Positions 36,206 to 45,823 are shown, counted from the first letter of the stretch. The stretch: DNA of 64,000 nt from Kiloniella laminariae (GCF_027214005.1 NZ_JAPWGY010000002.1:645860-709859), one strand, 5' to 3'. The notes: a model not told the origin generated them from the letters alone. Program-made: numbers and translations.

Positions 36206-37042
36206 ATGGGCAACAAGATACTCCTCGTGATCATGGATGGTGTCGGTTATGACACCGCTGTTTCCCAATGTGGCTATCTGGAAGGTATGGTTGAGCTCGG
36301 TCGGGCCCGACGCTGGAAAATGCGCACCGCCCTGCCCACCATTTCTGCCGCCATGTACGAAACCATCCACAGTGGTCTTTCACCCATTGATCATGGGGTT
36401 ACCGGCAACGAAGCACTACGTCCCTCCATTGTACCAAACGTCTTTCAGACTCTGCACGACGCGAACTTCAAAACCGCTGCAGTCGCACATTCCTATTTCC
36501 ATACGCTTTATAACGGCCCCTATGATCTCTTTGATCATATCGAGGTTGAGGATGAAGAGAAAAATATCCAGTTCGGACGGTTCTATTCCATGGAAGGTTA
36601 CAACGGCACCAACATCTGTGCGCCGGCTGAAATTGACCTCTGCGCCCAGGCAAGCCTGCTGATCAAACGCCATAGCCCGGACTACCTTCTGCTCCACAGC
36701 TCTTCAGTGGACAGTCTCGGCCACAGATACACCGCCGACTCATCCCAATACCGCATCCAGACCTGGCACATCGACAATGCCCTGGCCCGGGGTATTCCTC
36801 GTTGGCTCGAAGAAGGGTACGAGGTCATTGTTACCGCGGATCACGGCATGAACGCAGACGGACACCATGGCGGGGCAGAAGACATCATGCGCCACGTCGC
36901 CTTCTACTATTTTGGCAAGGGCACGATCACTGCTGACAAAGATTCGGTACTCGACCAGCTGGCTATTGCCCCTTCCGTGCTGCAGCGTCTTGGGGCAACT
37001 ATCCCGGACAGCATGAAAGCCGAGACGCTTTTTTCAGACTAG
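36206..37042 (+). CDS. Alkaline phosphatase superfamily hydrolase (type I phosphodiesterase/phosphonoacetate hydrolase-like)
   Basis: 278 residues with AGG-GAG upstream of the ATG. Metal-site residues of the superfamily are visible: D11 (VIMDGVGYD), a Thr/Ser nucleophile region (T45 or S48, LPTISAAMYE), D169 and H173 (SSVDSLGHRY), D212-H213 (TADHGMNADGHHGG) and the following histidines. Members include nucleotide pyrophosphatases and phosphonoacetate hydrolase. Coming 82 bp after the tmpAB-like pair it is probably part of the same phosphonate or phosphate-ester use, though a hairpin lies between. There is no signal peptide, so it acts in the cytosol. Confidence 0.82.
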   Translation: MGNKILLVIMDGVGYDTAVSQCGYLEGMVELGRARRWKMRTALPTISAAMYETIHSGLSPIDHGVTGNEALRPSIVPNVFQTLHDANFKTAAVAHSYFHTLYNGPYDLFDHIEVEDEEKNIQFGRFYSMEGYNGTNICAPAEIDLCAQASLLIKRHSPDYLLLHSSSVDSLGHRYTADSSQYRIQTWHIDNALARGIPRWLEEGYEVIVTADHGMNADGHHGGAEDIMRHVAFYYFGKGTITADKDSVLDQLAIAPSVLQRLGATIPDSMKAETLFSD

Positions 37043-37083
37043 GCAGCCCTTGTCTACGTAAGAAAGAGATCGTTCAGACGCCC

Positions 37084-37497
37084 TCAATGTAGAGTTGGCG
37101 GTACTGGCAGGCTCAGCGTCAGGTCCTCGGCATCTTTGGTAATTTCCGCATGCATCAGGATTTTTGATGTCAGCGCCATCGAGGTATCAATCACCCAGCG
37201 AACGTCACGTTCTCCCACCGTATTCTGATTGGCAACCACCTCGGGCAGGATCTGTTTTTGCAAGAAACCTGCAACACCCGCCAAGGCCCTTGCCCCCAAA
37301 CGGAGCTGGGCTGCCTTGAGGGTAAAACCCGCAGTCACAACTTTGTCTCCACCAGCGGGCGTTTCTGCGGGTTCCGCTTCGATCTGTGCTGCCACAGCCT
37401 GAAGAATATCCATCATCTCGGCCACCTCGGCATTGATGCGCTCGGTACGGTCCGCCAGAAAGCGTAAATGGGCGGTATAAAAAGCGTAACGGGACAA
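37084..37497 (-). CDS. Hypothetical protein, 137 aa
   Basis: Not recognised. The sequence is helical, with regular heptad-like spacing in RTERINAEVAEMMDILQAVAAQIEAE, an alanine-rich centre (LKAAQLRLGARALAGVAGFLQKQI) and an end containing RDVRWVIDTSMALTSKILMHAEI. There is no signal or membrane span. It converges on the phosphatase-like gene (41 bp) and lies upstream of the 2-hydroxyacid dehydrogenase gene at 37574 on the same strand only in position, since that gene starts at 38722 and reads toward it. It could be the second gene of that transcription unit (76-bp gap). Confidence 0.6.
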   Translation of the reverse strand: MSRYAFYTAHLRFLADRTERINAEVAEMMDILQAVAAQIEAEPAETPAGGDKVVTAGFTLKAAQLRLGARALAGVAGFLQKQILPEVVANQNTVGERDVRWVIDTSMALTSKILMHAEITKDAEDLTLSLPVPPTLH

Positions 37498-37573
37498 TGG
37501 TCATCCTCCAAAACCTGAACAGACCAGAGCTTTAACCGATCATTCTGATCAACTCAATTGTTAACCCGTTTTT

Positions 37574-38722
37574 TTAAAGGCTTCCATCCTGACGCAGGAT
37601 CGAGCGATCCACCTGCTTGATATCACGCTTGCCACACAGCGCCATGGTCACATCCAGCTCGTTGCGGATGATCTCCAGTGCCCTGGCCACTCCGGCCTTG
37701 CCCATGGCCCCCAGACCATAGAGGAACGGACGTCCGATGTAGGTTCCCTTCGCCCCGAGTGCAACGGCCTTGAGCACATCCTGCCCCGAACGGATCCCGC
37801 CATCTACATGGACCTCGACCTTGTCACCCACTGCCGCAACCACTTCAGGCAGGGCTTCAATCGACGAAATTGCCCCGTCGAGCTGCCTGCCCCCGTGATT
37901 TGACACGATGATCGCATCAGCCCCGGTTTTCAGTGACATGACGGCATCTTCCGGGTCCAGAATTCCTTTAAGGATCAGCTTGCCACCCCAGCGCTCCTTG
38001 ATCCAGGCCACATCCTCCCACGAGAGTTTCGGATCAAACTGCTCCGCCGTCCAGGACGAGAGCGAGCGCAGGTCCTTTACCCCCTTGGCATGGCCGACAA
38101 TATTGCCAAAGGAACGGTTTTTAGTGCCAAGCATCCCCAGACACCAGCGCGGCCTTGTTGCCATCTGCCAGATATGGTGTGGGGTGAATTTCGGTGGTGT
38201 GGAAAGCCCGTTGCGCAGATCTTTATGCCGTTGCCCCAGAATTTGCAGATCCAGGGTCAGAACCAGCGCTGAACAGCCCGCCGCCTTGGCCCGGTCAATC
38301 AGGCGTCCGGCAAAGTCCTTGTCCTTCATGACATAGAGCTGAAACCAGAAAGGTTTGGTGGTTGCCGCAGCAACCGCCTCGATCGAACAGACCGACATGG
38401 TCGAAAGGGTAAAGGGCACACCTGCTTCTTCACAGGCCTGCGCCGCCAGAATTTCCCCGTCCGCATGCTGCATCCCGGTCAGCCCCGTCGGCGCAATCGC
38501 CAGCGGCATGGAAATCTCCTGCCCGACCATCTGCGTTGCCAGGCTCCGGTTGGTCATATCCACCGCCACCCGCTGGCGGAATTTTATCTTCTGGAAATCA
38601 CTTTCATTGGCCCGGTAGGTGCTCTCGCTCCAGGAACCGGAATCCGCATAGTCAAAAAACATCTTGGGCACCCGACACCGGGCCAGTTTTTTCAGATCAG
38701 CGATTTCCAGAACGGCAGCCAT
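37574..38722 (-). CDS. lldD: FMN-dependent alpha-hydroxy-acid dehydrogenase (L-lactate dehydrogenase type)
   Basis: 382 residues from the ATG at 38722 with GAGG just upstream, the usual length for LldD. It carries the N-terminal DLKKLARCRVPKMFFDYADSGSWSE, the FMN-barrel segments IAPTGLTGMQHADGE and TLSTMSVCSIEAVA, the catalytic histidine region VSNHGGRQLDGA and the phosphate-binding end VHVDGGIRSGQDVLKAVALGAKGTYIGRPFLYGL. It would oxidise L-lactate or a related 2-hydroxyacid and pass electrons to the quinone pool. Glycolate, lactate and mandelate enzymes of this family are hard to tell apart by eye, so the symbol is tentative. Confidence 0.85.
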   Translation of the reverse strand: MAAVLEIADLKKLARCRVPKMFFDYADSGSWSESTYRANESDFQKIKFRQRVAVDMTNRSLATQMVGQEISMPLAIAPTGLTGMQHADGEILAAQACEEAGVPFTLSTMSVCSIEAVAAATTKPFWFQLYVMKDKDFAGRLIDRAKAAGCSALVLTLDLQILGQRHKDLRNGLSTPPKFTPHHIWQMATRPRWCLGMLGTKNRSFGNIVGHAKGVKDLRSLSSWTAEQFDPKLSWEDVAWIKERWGGKLILKGILDPEDAVMSLKTGADAIIVSNHGGRQLDGAISSIEALPEVVAAVGDKVEVHVDGGIRSGQDVLKAVALGAKGTYIGRPFLYGLGAMGKAGVARALEIIRNELDVTMALCGKRDIKQVDRSILRQDGSL

Positions 38723-38944
38723 GATACCTCTATCTCCCTCAGAAAAGATCAATTCATCCCGGCGCAACGACAAACGCCGAGAGAAAGCTGACAATACTTA
38801 GCAGACCTTAAACTGGTATACCAGTATCTGCGTTGTTTTACCGCGGGCGAGAAGCAATCTTGTCCCTCTTTTCTTGTATTTAGCCAGATCGTCCCGGCCA
38901 CTTGCCGGAACGATCTCAATACATGACTAAAAATCGGCACGCCT

Positions 38945-40330
38945 TTACCATCCTTTTTTCTTGCGCCAAGGGGCATTGATCTCCCAGTCCCCTGCCATGA
39001 TACAGCCGTAAGGCAGCACCTCGTCGATAATTTCAGCCAGGTCGTACTGTTTGATCTGTGCCCGGACTGTCGCGGCAGATTTATAGGCACTGGGCAATTC
39101 TGAAATATCCATATGTCCGGTAAAGAACCGGGCATCAAGGCCCTTGGTTTCTTCGGCGAAGATCTCTGCGTTGCTTCGCCCCATCAGGCGCTTTTTATGC
39201 TTGGTCCGGGAAAAATTACGCCCGGCACCATGCGGTGAAAAGCCAAGTCCATGCGCGGCATTACTCCCCCGGACAATCAGGATCGGCTCGGCCATGTTAA
39301 GCGGAATAAGTGTCAGGTCCGTTGCATCCTCTGCCCAATTGTCAAAGGCAGGCGTGGCCCCCTTTGCGTGATAAAACAGCCCATCTGACCGACGGAAGAC
39401 AAAGTTGTGCTCGTTCCAGAAACGATCGGAAACCGACGAGGCCAAACGCTCCGCGGCCATATCGTGGATGACCAGATGGTTGCCTTTGGTCCAGTCGCGA
39501 ATGATCTGCAGGGCTTCCCAGTAATCGTCACCATCCTGCGTGTCGGCTGGAATCCAGGCATTCTCTTTCAGCGTCTCTGGCGACAACTCCTTGCGGTATT
39601 TCTCTGCCAGCTTCATGCCTTTACTGTAAAGCCGGGCACCGGGAGCCCGAGAGCCATGATGGGTTACCAGTACTGTCTCTCCGGTAGATTTGATTGTCCC
39701 GACATAGGCAAAATGGTTACCGTCGCCCTGGGTCCCGAACTGTTCAATTGCCCGGCTCGAGATATCCTGCAGGAAAGGGTTGGCATCAAACCGCGCCATA
39801 ATCTCTTCGGCAGGACGGATCTGTTGCCCTCTGGGCCGGCCTCCCGGTCCAAAGTGGGTGACCGCATGGACCGCGTCCAGCAAAGCCGCAGGAGCAACAC
39901 CAGGATAAACCGACAGAGCCATCGAGCAGCAGATATCTGCTGAGTGCATCCCGGGATGAATAGCATCAGATACAGCAATCCCTCCAACCGGGATGGTCCC
40001 GTGTGGCCCGGCAGGGCAGGCGTCAGGCATAACGGCCCCTGCCCGAACCACAGGCGTGCGCATCAACCCGGTCATCGTGTTTTTCACCATTTCCACGTTC
40101 GAGACTTCGTCTTCGGTTTCCGCTTCGATATTCAGATGAAAATTCACTGTCGCGGCAGATTTCAAAGGCACCGCAGGCGCGGGTTCAAAACTCCGCGCCA
40201 GGTCAATCGCCCGCTCTACGCTGCCCCCTGCTGCCAACAGGGCATTGGCCTGTCTCAAGGCTTTGCCAAACCATCTTCCAGCGGGTAACCCCGCATTGAT
40301 CAGATCCTGTCCGGTTAAAATGTCAGTCAT
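38945..40330 (-). CDS. rtcB: RtcB family RNA ligase
   Basis: 461 residues. RtcB joins 2',3'-cyclic phosphate or 3'-phosphate RNA ends to 5'-OH ends through a GMP-histidine intermediate. Motifs seen: VMPDACPAGPHGTIPVGG and PGMHSADICCSM in the metal region, FGTQGDGNHFAYVG, VTHHGSRAPGARLYSKG, and the SHGAGR equivalent FSPHGAGRNFSRTKHKK that holds the guanylylated His. The C-terminus DEVLPYGCIMAGDWEINAPW is also typical. It is divergent from rtcR and preceded by a sigma-54 promoter. No rtcA is in the window. Confidence 0.95.
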   Translation of the reverse strand: MTDILTGQDLINAGLPAGRWFGKALRQANALLAAGGSVERAIDLARSFEPAPAVPLKSAATVNFHLNIEAETEDEVSNVEMVKNTMTGLMRTPVVRAGAVMPDACPAGPHGTIPVGGIAVSDAIHPGMHSADICCSMALSVYPGVAPAALLDAVHAVTHFGPGGRPRGQQIRPAEEIMARFDANPFLQDISSRAIEQFGTQGDGNHFAYVGTIKSTGETVLVTHHGSRAPGARLYSKGMKLAEKYRKELSPETLKENAWIPADTQDGDDYWEALQIIRDWTKGNHLVIHDMAAERLASSVSDRFWNEHNFVFRRSDGLFYHAKGATPAFDNWAEDATDLTLIPLNMAEPILIVRGSNAAHGLGFSPHGAGRNFSRTKHKKRLMGRSNAEIFAEETKGLDARFFTGHMDISELPSAYKSAATVRAQIKQYDLAEIIDEVLPYGCIMAGDWEINAPWRKKKGW

Positions 40331-40368
40331 TCTGTTTTGCTTTCTTTTTTCTTCGATACCTCCTGTAC

Positions 40369-40384
40369 TTCAAGTTGTGTGCCA
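40369..40384 (-). promoter_or_regulatory. Sigma-54 (-24/-12) promoter of rtcB
   Basis: Read on the minus strand, TGGCACACAACTTGAA fits the TGGCAC-N5-TTGC[A/T] consensus with the complete GG and one base off in the -12 box. It ends 39 bp before the rtcB start, so transcription should begin about 25 nt before the start codon. RtcR is a sigma-54 activator, which independently supports this call. The AT-rich stretch 40385-40542 should contain the RtcR binding sites. Confidence 0.85.
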
Positions 40385-40542
40385 CATTCTACAAAGCGTG
40401 AAATATAAATGAATTTTTACCATAACATATTGTTATAAATTATTTTTATTTTAACCTGACAGTATGAAATCAAAATTCACCTTATCAAAAACACCAAATC
40501 AATTTATATTATTATATAATAATTGATTATTTAGGATATATT

Positions 40543-42144
40543 ATGAAATCACGTGTCGTCATCGGCTTTCTCGGCACAACACTCGACACCGGGATGGCGG
40601 CAAAACGCTGGCAGAGATGGCGCCCCTCTGTTGCCCTTTGCCAGCAACCGGAACTTCCGGTAGACCGCCTGGAATTGATCCGCGGTAACAGATCAGCAGG
40701 CCTCGCCCGGTCTATAATCAAGGACATCGCCGAAGTCTCGCCCGGCACCGAGGTGCAAGAACACGTTCTCACGATGAAAGATCCCTGGGATTTCAGCGAA
40801 GCCTATTCCGTGATGTATGACTTCGCCCGCAGTTACCCCTTTGACCCGGAAAAGGAGGACTATCTGGTCAACATCACGACCGGAACCCATGTCACCCAGA
40901 TCTGCTGGTTCCTTTTGACCGAAGCACACTTTATCCCCGCCCGCCTGCTGCAACTTTCCCCACGCCAGAAGAACGACAGGGATTACAGTCCCGCGGGCAC
41001 CCACAGAATCATCGATCTGGACCTCTCGCGTTACGATGAAATCGCCACCCGCTTTTCTCTCGAACGGGATCAGGCCGCCTCCTTTTTGAAATCCGGCATC
41101 GCTACCAGAAACCCGACCTTCAATCAGATGATCGACCAGATCGAGAAAGTCGCAATCCGCTCCAAAGCACCTGTTCTGCTTACCGGGCCAACGGGAGCCG
41201 GAAAATCCCAACTGGGAAGACGGATTTTTGAGCTAAAAAAAGCGCAGCGACAGATTTCCGGCACCTTTATCGAGGTCAACTGCGCCACCTTGCGCGGGGA
41301 CCAGGCCATGTCCACCCTGTTTGGTCATGTCAAAGGCGCTTTTACTGGCGCCCAGTCTGACCGGGCCGGACTGATGAAATCAGCCGACAAGGGCATGCTT
41401 TTCCTGGACGAGATTGCTGAACTCGGTCCTGACGAACAAGCGATGTGCCTGCGTGCCATTGAGGAAAAGAAATTTCTTCCTGTTGGCTCAGACAAAGACA
41501 GCACATCTGATTTCCAACTGCTGGCTGGCACCAACAAGGACCTTGCTTCCTGCGTCAGAGCCGGAACATTTCGCGAGGATCTCTTTGCCCGCCTTAATCT
41601 CTGGACCTTTCAGCTCCCGGCCCTGAAAGACCGTCGCGAAGACATCGAACCCAATCTGGACTTCGAACTGCAGAGATACAGTGAACAGGAAGGTGACAAC
41701 GTTACCTTCAACAAGGAAGCACGATCCCTTTATCTGAACTTTGCCCACCAACCGGATGCCCAATGGCGGGCAAATTTCCGCGATCTCTCGGCCTCGGTTA
41801 CCCGCATGGCAACCCTGGCGCCCAGAGGACGGATTGACGAAGCTACTGTCAAAGAGGAAATCCAGCGCCTGAAACTGCTCTGGGGAACGACCAGGAATGT
41901 GTCTGAAGCACAGGACTGCCTGAGGCAAACCTTTACCCAGGAACAGATCGACCAGCTTGATCTTTTCGATCAAAGCCAGCTGGCCACGGTCTTGCGCGTC
42001 TGTCGCGACAGCAAAAGCATCAGCGCTGCGGGTCGCACTCTTTTTGCCGTATCCCGCAACCAGAAAAAAAGCGGCAACGATGCTGACCGCCTGCGAAAAT
42101 ACCTGCAGCGTTTTGGATTGAGCTTTGATCAGCTTGATCTATAG
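40543..42144 (+). CDS. rtcR: Sigma-54-dependent activator RtcR (CARF-AAA+)
   Basis: 533 residues in three parts. Residues 1-180 are a CARF domain with VVIGFLGTTLD at the start and LVNITTGTHVTQI, the ligand pocket for RNA-end-derived signals. The AAA+ domain follows, with Walker A GPTGAGKS (about 213-220), GAFTGA (sigma-54 contact) and Walker B MLFLDEIAELG. The C-terminal end (SISAAGRTLFAVSRNQKKS) is the DNA-binding helix-turn-helix. CARF domains bind cyclic oligonucleotides or RNA in the relatives studied. It activates rtcB on the other strand in response to RNA damage, by analogy with E. coli. Confidence 0.95.
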   Translation: MKSRVVIGFLGTTLDTGMAAKRWQRWRPSVALCQQPELPVDRLELIRGNRSAGLARSIIKDIAEVSPGTEVQEHVLTMKDPWDFSEAYSVMYDFARSYPFDPEKEDYLVNITTGTHVTQICWFLLTEAHFIPARLLQLSPRQKNDRDYSPAGTHRIIDLDLSRYDEIATRFSLERDQAASFLKSGIATRNPTFNQMIDQIEKVAIRSKAPVLLTGPTGAGKSQLGRRIFELKKAQRQISGTFIEVNCATLRGDQAMSTLFGHVKGAFTGAQSDRAGLMKSADKGMLFLDEIAELGPDEQAMCLRAIEEKKFLPVGSDKDSTSDFQLLAGTNKDLASCVRAGTFREDLFARLNLWTFQLPALKDRREDIEPNLDFELQRYSEQEGDNVTFNKEARSLYLNFAHQPDAQWRANFRDLSASVTRMATLAPRGRIDEATVKEEIQRLKLLWGTTRNVSEAQDCLRQTFTQEQIDQLDLFDQSQLATVLRVCRDSKSISAAGRTLFAVSRNQKKSGNDADRLRKYLQRFGLSFDQLDL

Positions 42145-42204
42145 AGCAAAGCAACCAAAAACAATCGGTGGAGAAACAATCTAAAAGATCAAGAAGGGAA
42201 GTTT

Positions 42205-42281
42205 TGGTAGCGGAGGAGAGACTTGAACTCCCGACACGCGGATTATGATTCCGCTGCTCTAACCAGCTGAGCTACTCCGCC
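42205..42281 (-). tRNA. tRNA-Met (CAT), elongator type
   Basis: Read on the minus strand this is a full cloverleaf of 77 nt including an encoded CCA. The acceptor stem GGCGGAG pairs with CTCCGCT (with a G-U at position 1), the D-arm has AGCTCAGCTGGTTAGAGC, the anticodon stem-loop is GCGGA-ATCATAA-TCCGC with CAT at 34-36, and the T-loop is GTTCAAG. The 5' G1 and the loop sequence match elongator Met tRNAs of alphaproteobacteria, not the initiator. An Ile-CAT (lysidine) tRNA is less likely. Confidence 0.95.
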
Positions 42282-42532
42282 ACAGAGGGACAATCATATC
42301 GTACTTGATTTGATTGTCGCAGGTCTGATTCGTCATCAGCCTGCGTGGTGAGAGGGTGATAATGCGCCGAAACAAAACTGTCAATAGATGAATAGCTGAA
42401 GAAACATTTTTTTCGCTCCGCCCGCCACCAAAGGGTATTTTTTCAGCCTATACATACTACAAACATTCACTTGCTGTATCTCCTGCCCCGCCCTACGCTG
42501 AACGCCCATCAAAGAAAAGAACAAGAGTCGCA

Positions 42533-43036
42533 ATGGGCCTCAACTTCTCCATGAACCGTACGACCTGGGAACACCATTCTCACCCTCTCAGCGTCTGGTC
42601 CCGCGTCCTCACCGGCTGGCTGATTTTCCCCGCGATCTGGAGCCACAGCAGCTGGGGCTGGACCCTTGCCGGTATTTTCATCCTCACCTTTGCCTTCTGG
42701 ATGTATCTGAACCCGCGGGTCTTTCCGAAACCGCGCCAGACAGGCTCCTGGGCCTCACAGGTAACTTTCGGGGAAAGAGTCTGGCTCAAGGAAGTGCCCT
42801 TTGACGGACTGGAAGAAATTCTGGAGATGCACCGGATGCCCGCCAGGCTACTCGCGATACTGGCTGGTATTGGCTTTATCGGCGGCGCAATCACCGCAGC
42901 GTTCAATCTTTTCTGGCCAACCATGTTTTTTGCTCTCGCAATGATCGTCGGGAAATTGTGGTTCTGTGATCGCATGGTCTGGCTGTTCAACGACGCCACT
43001 GACGCCCATCCCGAACTGGCCAACTGGGTTTACTGA
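42533..43036 (+). CDS. DUF6653-like integral membrane protein
   Basis: 167 residues with at least four membrane segments (about 24-38, 42-58, 107-125 and 127-142). Conserved-looking parts are TWEHHSHPLSVWSRV near the start, MYLNPRVFPKP in the first half and DRMVWLFNDATDAHP near the end, which resemble the DUF6653 family as I remember it. The biochemical function of that family is unknown. It lies between the tRNA gene and a convergent DNA glycosylase gene (7 bp between stop codons), so no operon partner informs its job. Confidence 0.7.
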   Translation: MGLNFSMNRTTWEHHSHPLSVWSRVLTGWLIFPAIWSHSSWGWTLAGIFILTFAFWMYLNPRVFPKPRQTGSWASQVTFGERVWLKEVPFDGLEEILEMHRMPARLLAILAGIGFIGGAITAAFNLFWPTMFFALAMIVGKLWFCDRMVWLFNDATDAHPELANWVY

Positions 43037-43043
43037 AACTGTG

Positions 43044-44258
43044 TTATGATGGCGTTTTCAAATAGCCATTTTCAAAAACCACGCTCTCCTGTCCCGTGAA
43101 CCGCCGGATCCTCTCAAGCTCGGCTTCAATTGCCTGTTGCCTGCCCGCTGAGCACTTTATCTTGGGCTCCAGCCACAAACCCTTGACCACAAGCACGCCG
43201 TCCTGCCGCTTCATATCAATCCGGCCAATCAGCTTTTCTCCCTCAAGAAGCGGGAAGACATAGTAACCATATTGGCGTTTTGCTTCGGGGACAAAAACCT
43301 CGATCCTGTAGTGATAATCAAACAGGCGTTCCATCCTTTTACGATCCCGGATCAGGGGATCAAAAGGGCTGAGCACCCGGACACGCCCCGGTGCCGGAGC
43401 CAATTCTTCCAACTGCTGTTCAATATCACCATAGGCAAAAACCCGGCGCGGCCTGGAACCATCCGCCGCAGCGACCTCAACTTCAACCAGGTCTTTCCCC
43501 AGGTGCGACAGGCACCAGGACTTTGCTTCTGCCGGAGAAATACCGTCCCAGAAAGCCGCCAGCTCCCCTGCTGTAGCATAGCCAAGCCGATCGAGCGCCG
43601 AGCGACAGGACCAGTCAATAAATTCACTTTCATGAACACTTTTCCCGGTCACAGATGCTGGCAAGACCCGCTCGGTCAGATCATAGACTTTCTGGAACCC
43701 CTCTCTCCGATCGACAGAAAGCGCCCCCGTACGCCAGAGAAACTCCAGCGCGGTTTTTGAAGGGTGCCAGTCCCACCAGCCCTGGCTGCCTTTTGGCTTT
43801 TTGTTACCCCCTTCAAGGGCAAGCAGATCCCGCGACAGAACCGCCCCCTCAGCCCGGATGTGGTCCAACACAGAAGCAAAGCTTTCTTCGAAGCCCTCCC
43901 GGCGCCATTTCCGCCAGCGCTCAAGCAAGGCAGCTTCATTGCGGGCAAAGCGGTGGCGCCAATAGGGGAAAAAGCGGGCAGGAATTACAGAGGCATCATG
44001 AGTCCAGTGCTCAAAAAGCGTTCTGTCCTGTTCCAGCAACCCGTTCAGATTTTCTTTCCTGTAGGTCTGGTTCCGCGAGAAGAGAATCATATGGTGGGCC
44101 CGTTCCACCGTATTGATACTGTCGACCTGAACAAAGCCCATGCGCTCAATCAGCTCAAGCAGCGCAACCCTGCTTTGCTTGAAAGCCGGGTTATCACAGA
44201 GCCCCTGCCGGGACATAAACAGACGACGGGCCTGGGAATTTGTAATCTGGAAAAGCAT
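43044..44258 (-). CDS. YcaQ/AlkX-type DNA glycosylase (winged-helix HTH_42)
   Basis: 404 residues, standard for the YcaQ family that unhooks DNA interstrand crosslinks and removes bulky alkyl adducts. The catalytic QxD motif of the AlkX branch is at Q44-V45-D46 (GFVQVDSINTVERAHH), rather than the QxQ of the AlkZ branch. Winged-helix segments follow, including GSQGWWDWHPSKTALEFLWRTG and LSPFDPLIRDRKRMERLFDYHYRIE with a typical CxPxxKR-like PEAKRQYGYYVFPLL. Repair in the nucleoid is expected. It stands alone, convergent with the DUF6653-like gene. Confidence 0.88.
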   Translation of the reverse strand: MLFQITNSQARRLFMSRQGLCDNPAFKQSRVALLELIERMGFVQVDSINTVERAHHMILFSRNQTYRKENLNGLLEQDRTLFEHWTHDASVIPARFFPYWRHRFARNEAALLERWRKWRREGFEESFASVLDHIRAEGAVLSRDLLALEGGNKKPKGSQGWWDWHPSKTALEFLWRTGALSVDRREGFQKVYDLTERVLPASVTGKSVHESEFIDWSCRSALDRLGYATAGELAAFWDGISPAEAKSWCLSHLGKDLVEVEVAAADGSRPRRVFAYGDIEQQLEELAPAPGRVRVLSPFDPLIRDRKRMERLFDYHYRIEVFVPEAKRQYGYYVFPLLEGEKLIGRIDMKRQDGVLVVKGLWLEPKIKCSAGRQQAIEAELERIRRFTGQESVVFENGYLKTPS

Positions 44259-44355
44259 AAGGCAAAAGCTCGCGGGCGATGAAAAATCACTACGAACATA
44301 ACAGGAACAAATCAGAAAATCCAGTTAAGATAAAAGTACCTTCGCACCTTCCGGC

Positions 44356-45513
44356 CTATGCCGCGCCTTGTGCTTCTTCTTCGGGCAGAGGTTGCTTTTG
44401 TGTCGAGACGATCCAGCCCCCGCCAAGCACCCGGTTACCGTCATAGAACACGGCTGCCTGTCCGGGAGAAATACCGAACTGGGGCTCATGCAGTACGACC
44501 CGGGCACCGCCCATACCCAGGCCCTGGCCTTCGGGGTATATCGTCGCTTCGGATGGCTTCGATGCCGAGCGAATCTTGACCGAAACCTTTCGGCCCAGAT
44601 CATTGAGAGGGTCGCCCAGCCAGTTCAGTTCGCTGACCAGGATAACATCGCGGGAAAGCGCTTCTTTCGGCCCGACAACAACCTGCTTTTTCTCGGCGTC
44701 AAGGCGGATTACGTACAATGGATCTGCGGTTCCTCCGACCCCGATCCCCCGGCGCTGCCCAACGGTGTATTTGATAATGCCGTCGTGCTGCCCAAGGACC
44801 GTACCATCCAGATGAACAATGTCCCCCTGATCCAGGGCACCCGGACGCAAGCGCTCAACCACTCGGGCATAGGACCCGTCCGGGACAAAACATATATCCT
44901 GGCTGTCCGGCTTGTCCGCAACCGACAGACTCATCCGTTCCGCAATCTGGCGGGTTTCGGTTTTTGGCAAGCCGCCCAGTGGAAACCTCAGGAAATCAAG
45001 CTGTTCTGGCGTAGTGGTGAACAGAAAATAGGTCTGGTCTTTGCTGTCATCAAATGCCCGGTGCAATTCGGGTCCGTTTGGACCGTCAATCCGCTGCACA
45101 TAATGTCCGGTCGCCATAACATCGGCGCCCAGGTCCTTGGCCATGGCCAGCATGTCTTTGAATTTGACCTTCTGGTTACAGCGAACACAGGGGATAGGCG
45201 TTTCACCGCGCATATAGCTGTCGGCAAAATCTTCCATTACATCCTGTTTAAAACGGGATTCATAATCGAGCACATAGTGGGGAAAACCAAAACGATCCGC
45301 GACCATCCTTGCGTCATAGATATCCTGCCCCGCACAGCAGGCACCTTTCTTCTCCAGCGCGATCCCGTGATCATAGAGCTGAAGCGTGACACCGATAACG
45401 TCATACCCTTCTTCCTTGAGCAGGCAAGCCACAACCGAGCTGTCCACACCGCCGGACATGGCAACAACCACACGCGTGTCCTTGGGGTCCTTATCTATGC
45501 CAAGAGAATTCAT
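44356..45513 (-). CDS. mnmA: tRNA-specific 2-thiouridylase MnmA
   Basis: 385 residues from the ATG at 45513 (a TTG directly before it is also possible). MnmA puts sulfur on U34 of Lys, Glu and Gln tRNAs. The PP-loop SGGVDSS (20-26) binds ATP, the nucleophile is C112 in [10 protein letters not shown], and the second catalytic cysteine is C208 in [11 protein letters not shown]. The middle contains GHYVQR and SKDQTYFLF, and the end [15 protein letters not shown] is typical. It stands alone between YcaQ-like and alpha/beta hydrolase genes on the same strand. Confidence 0.97.
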   Translation of the reverse strand: MNSLGIDKDPKDTRVVVAMSGGVDSSVVACLLKEEGYDVIGVTLQLYDHGIALEKKGACCAGQDIYDARMVADRFGFPHYVLDYESRFKQDVMEDFADSYMRGETPIPCVRCNQKVKFKDMLAMAKDLGADVMATGHYVQRIDGPNGPELHRAFDDSKDQTYFLFTTTPEQLDFLRFPLGGLPKTETRQIAERMSLSVADKPDSQDICFVPDGSYARVVERLRPGALDQGDIVHLDGTVLGQHDGIIKYTVGQRRGIGVGGTADPLYVIRLDAEKKQVVVGPKEALSRDVILVSELNWLGDPLNDLGRKVSVKIRSASKPSEATIYPEGQGLGMGGARVVLHEPQFGISPGQAAVFYDGNRVLGGGWIVSTQKQPLPEEEAQGAA

Positions 45514-45823
45514 CAATCCGCCATCTCGTTTGTCTTGTGTTGTCAGCCCGCTTTACAAAAAGACCAAAGGGCTGTCCTCCAAGACCTGTTTACTCTCCCG
45601 GCCTATGTAAGGCGCACAGCACTGGCAATCAAGCCTTAATACCCAAGGGAGACAATCGGGTATAGCAAGCACAATCCTGCTCCGGAATTTTGCGCAGCTT
45701 AACAGAGAAGTCATCTTTTGTTAATGGTCCGGGCAGCAGAGGCCCTGTGCAAGAAATGCATACTGAGAAATACAGACTGAAGAGTGATCAGGAATGACAC
45801 AGAGTTCCCTAAAAAACTTTCCT
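45514..45823. other. Non-coding gap before mnmA
   Basis: 310 bp between mnmA and the hydrolase gene upstream on the same strand. It should hold the mnmA promoter. I see no conserved RNA, repeat or terminator with a T-tract, and no credible small gene. Confidence 0.4.

Noticed and set aside
44368-45639. A 423-codon open frame opposite mnmA
   Set aside because: The minus strand encodes intact MnmA with both catalytic cysteines. The plus-strand frame is a shadow.
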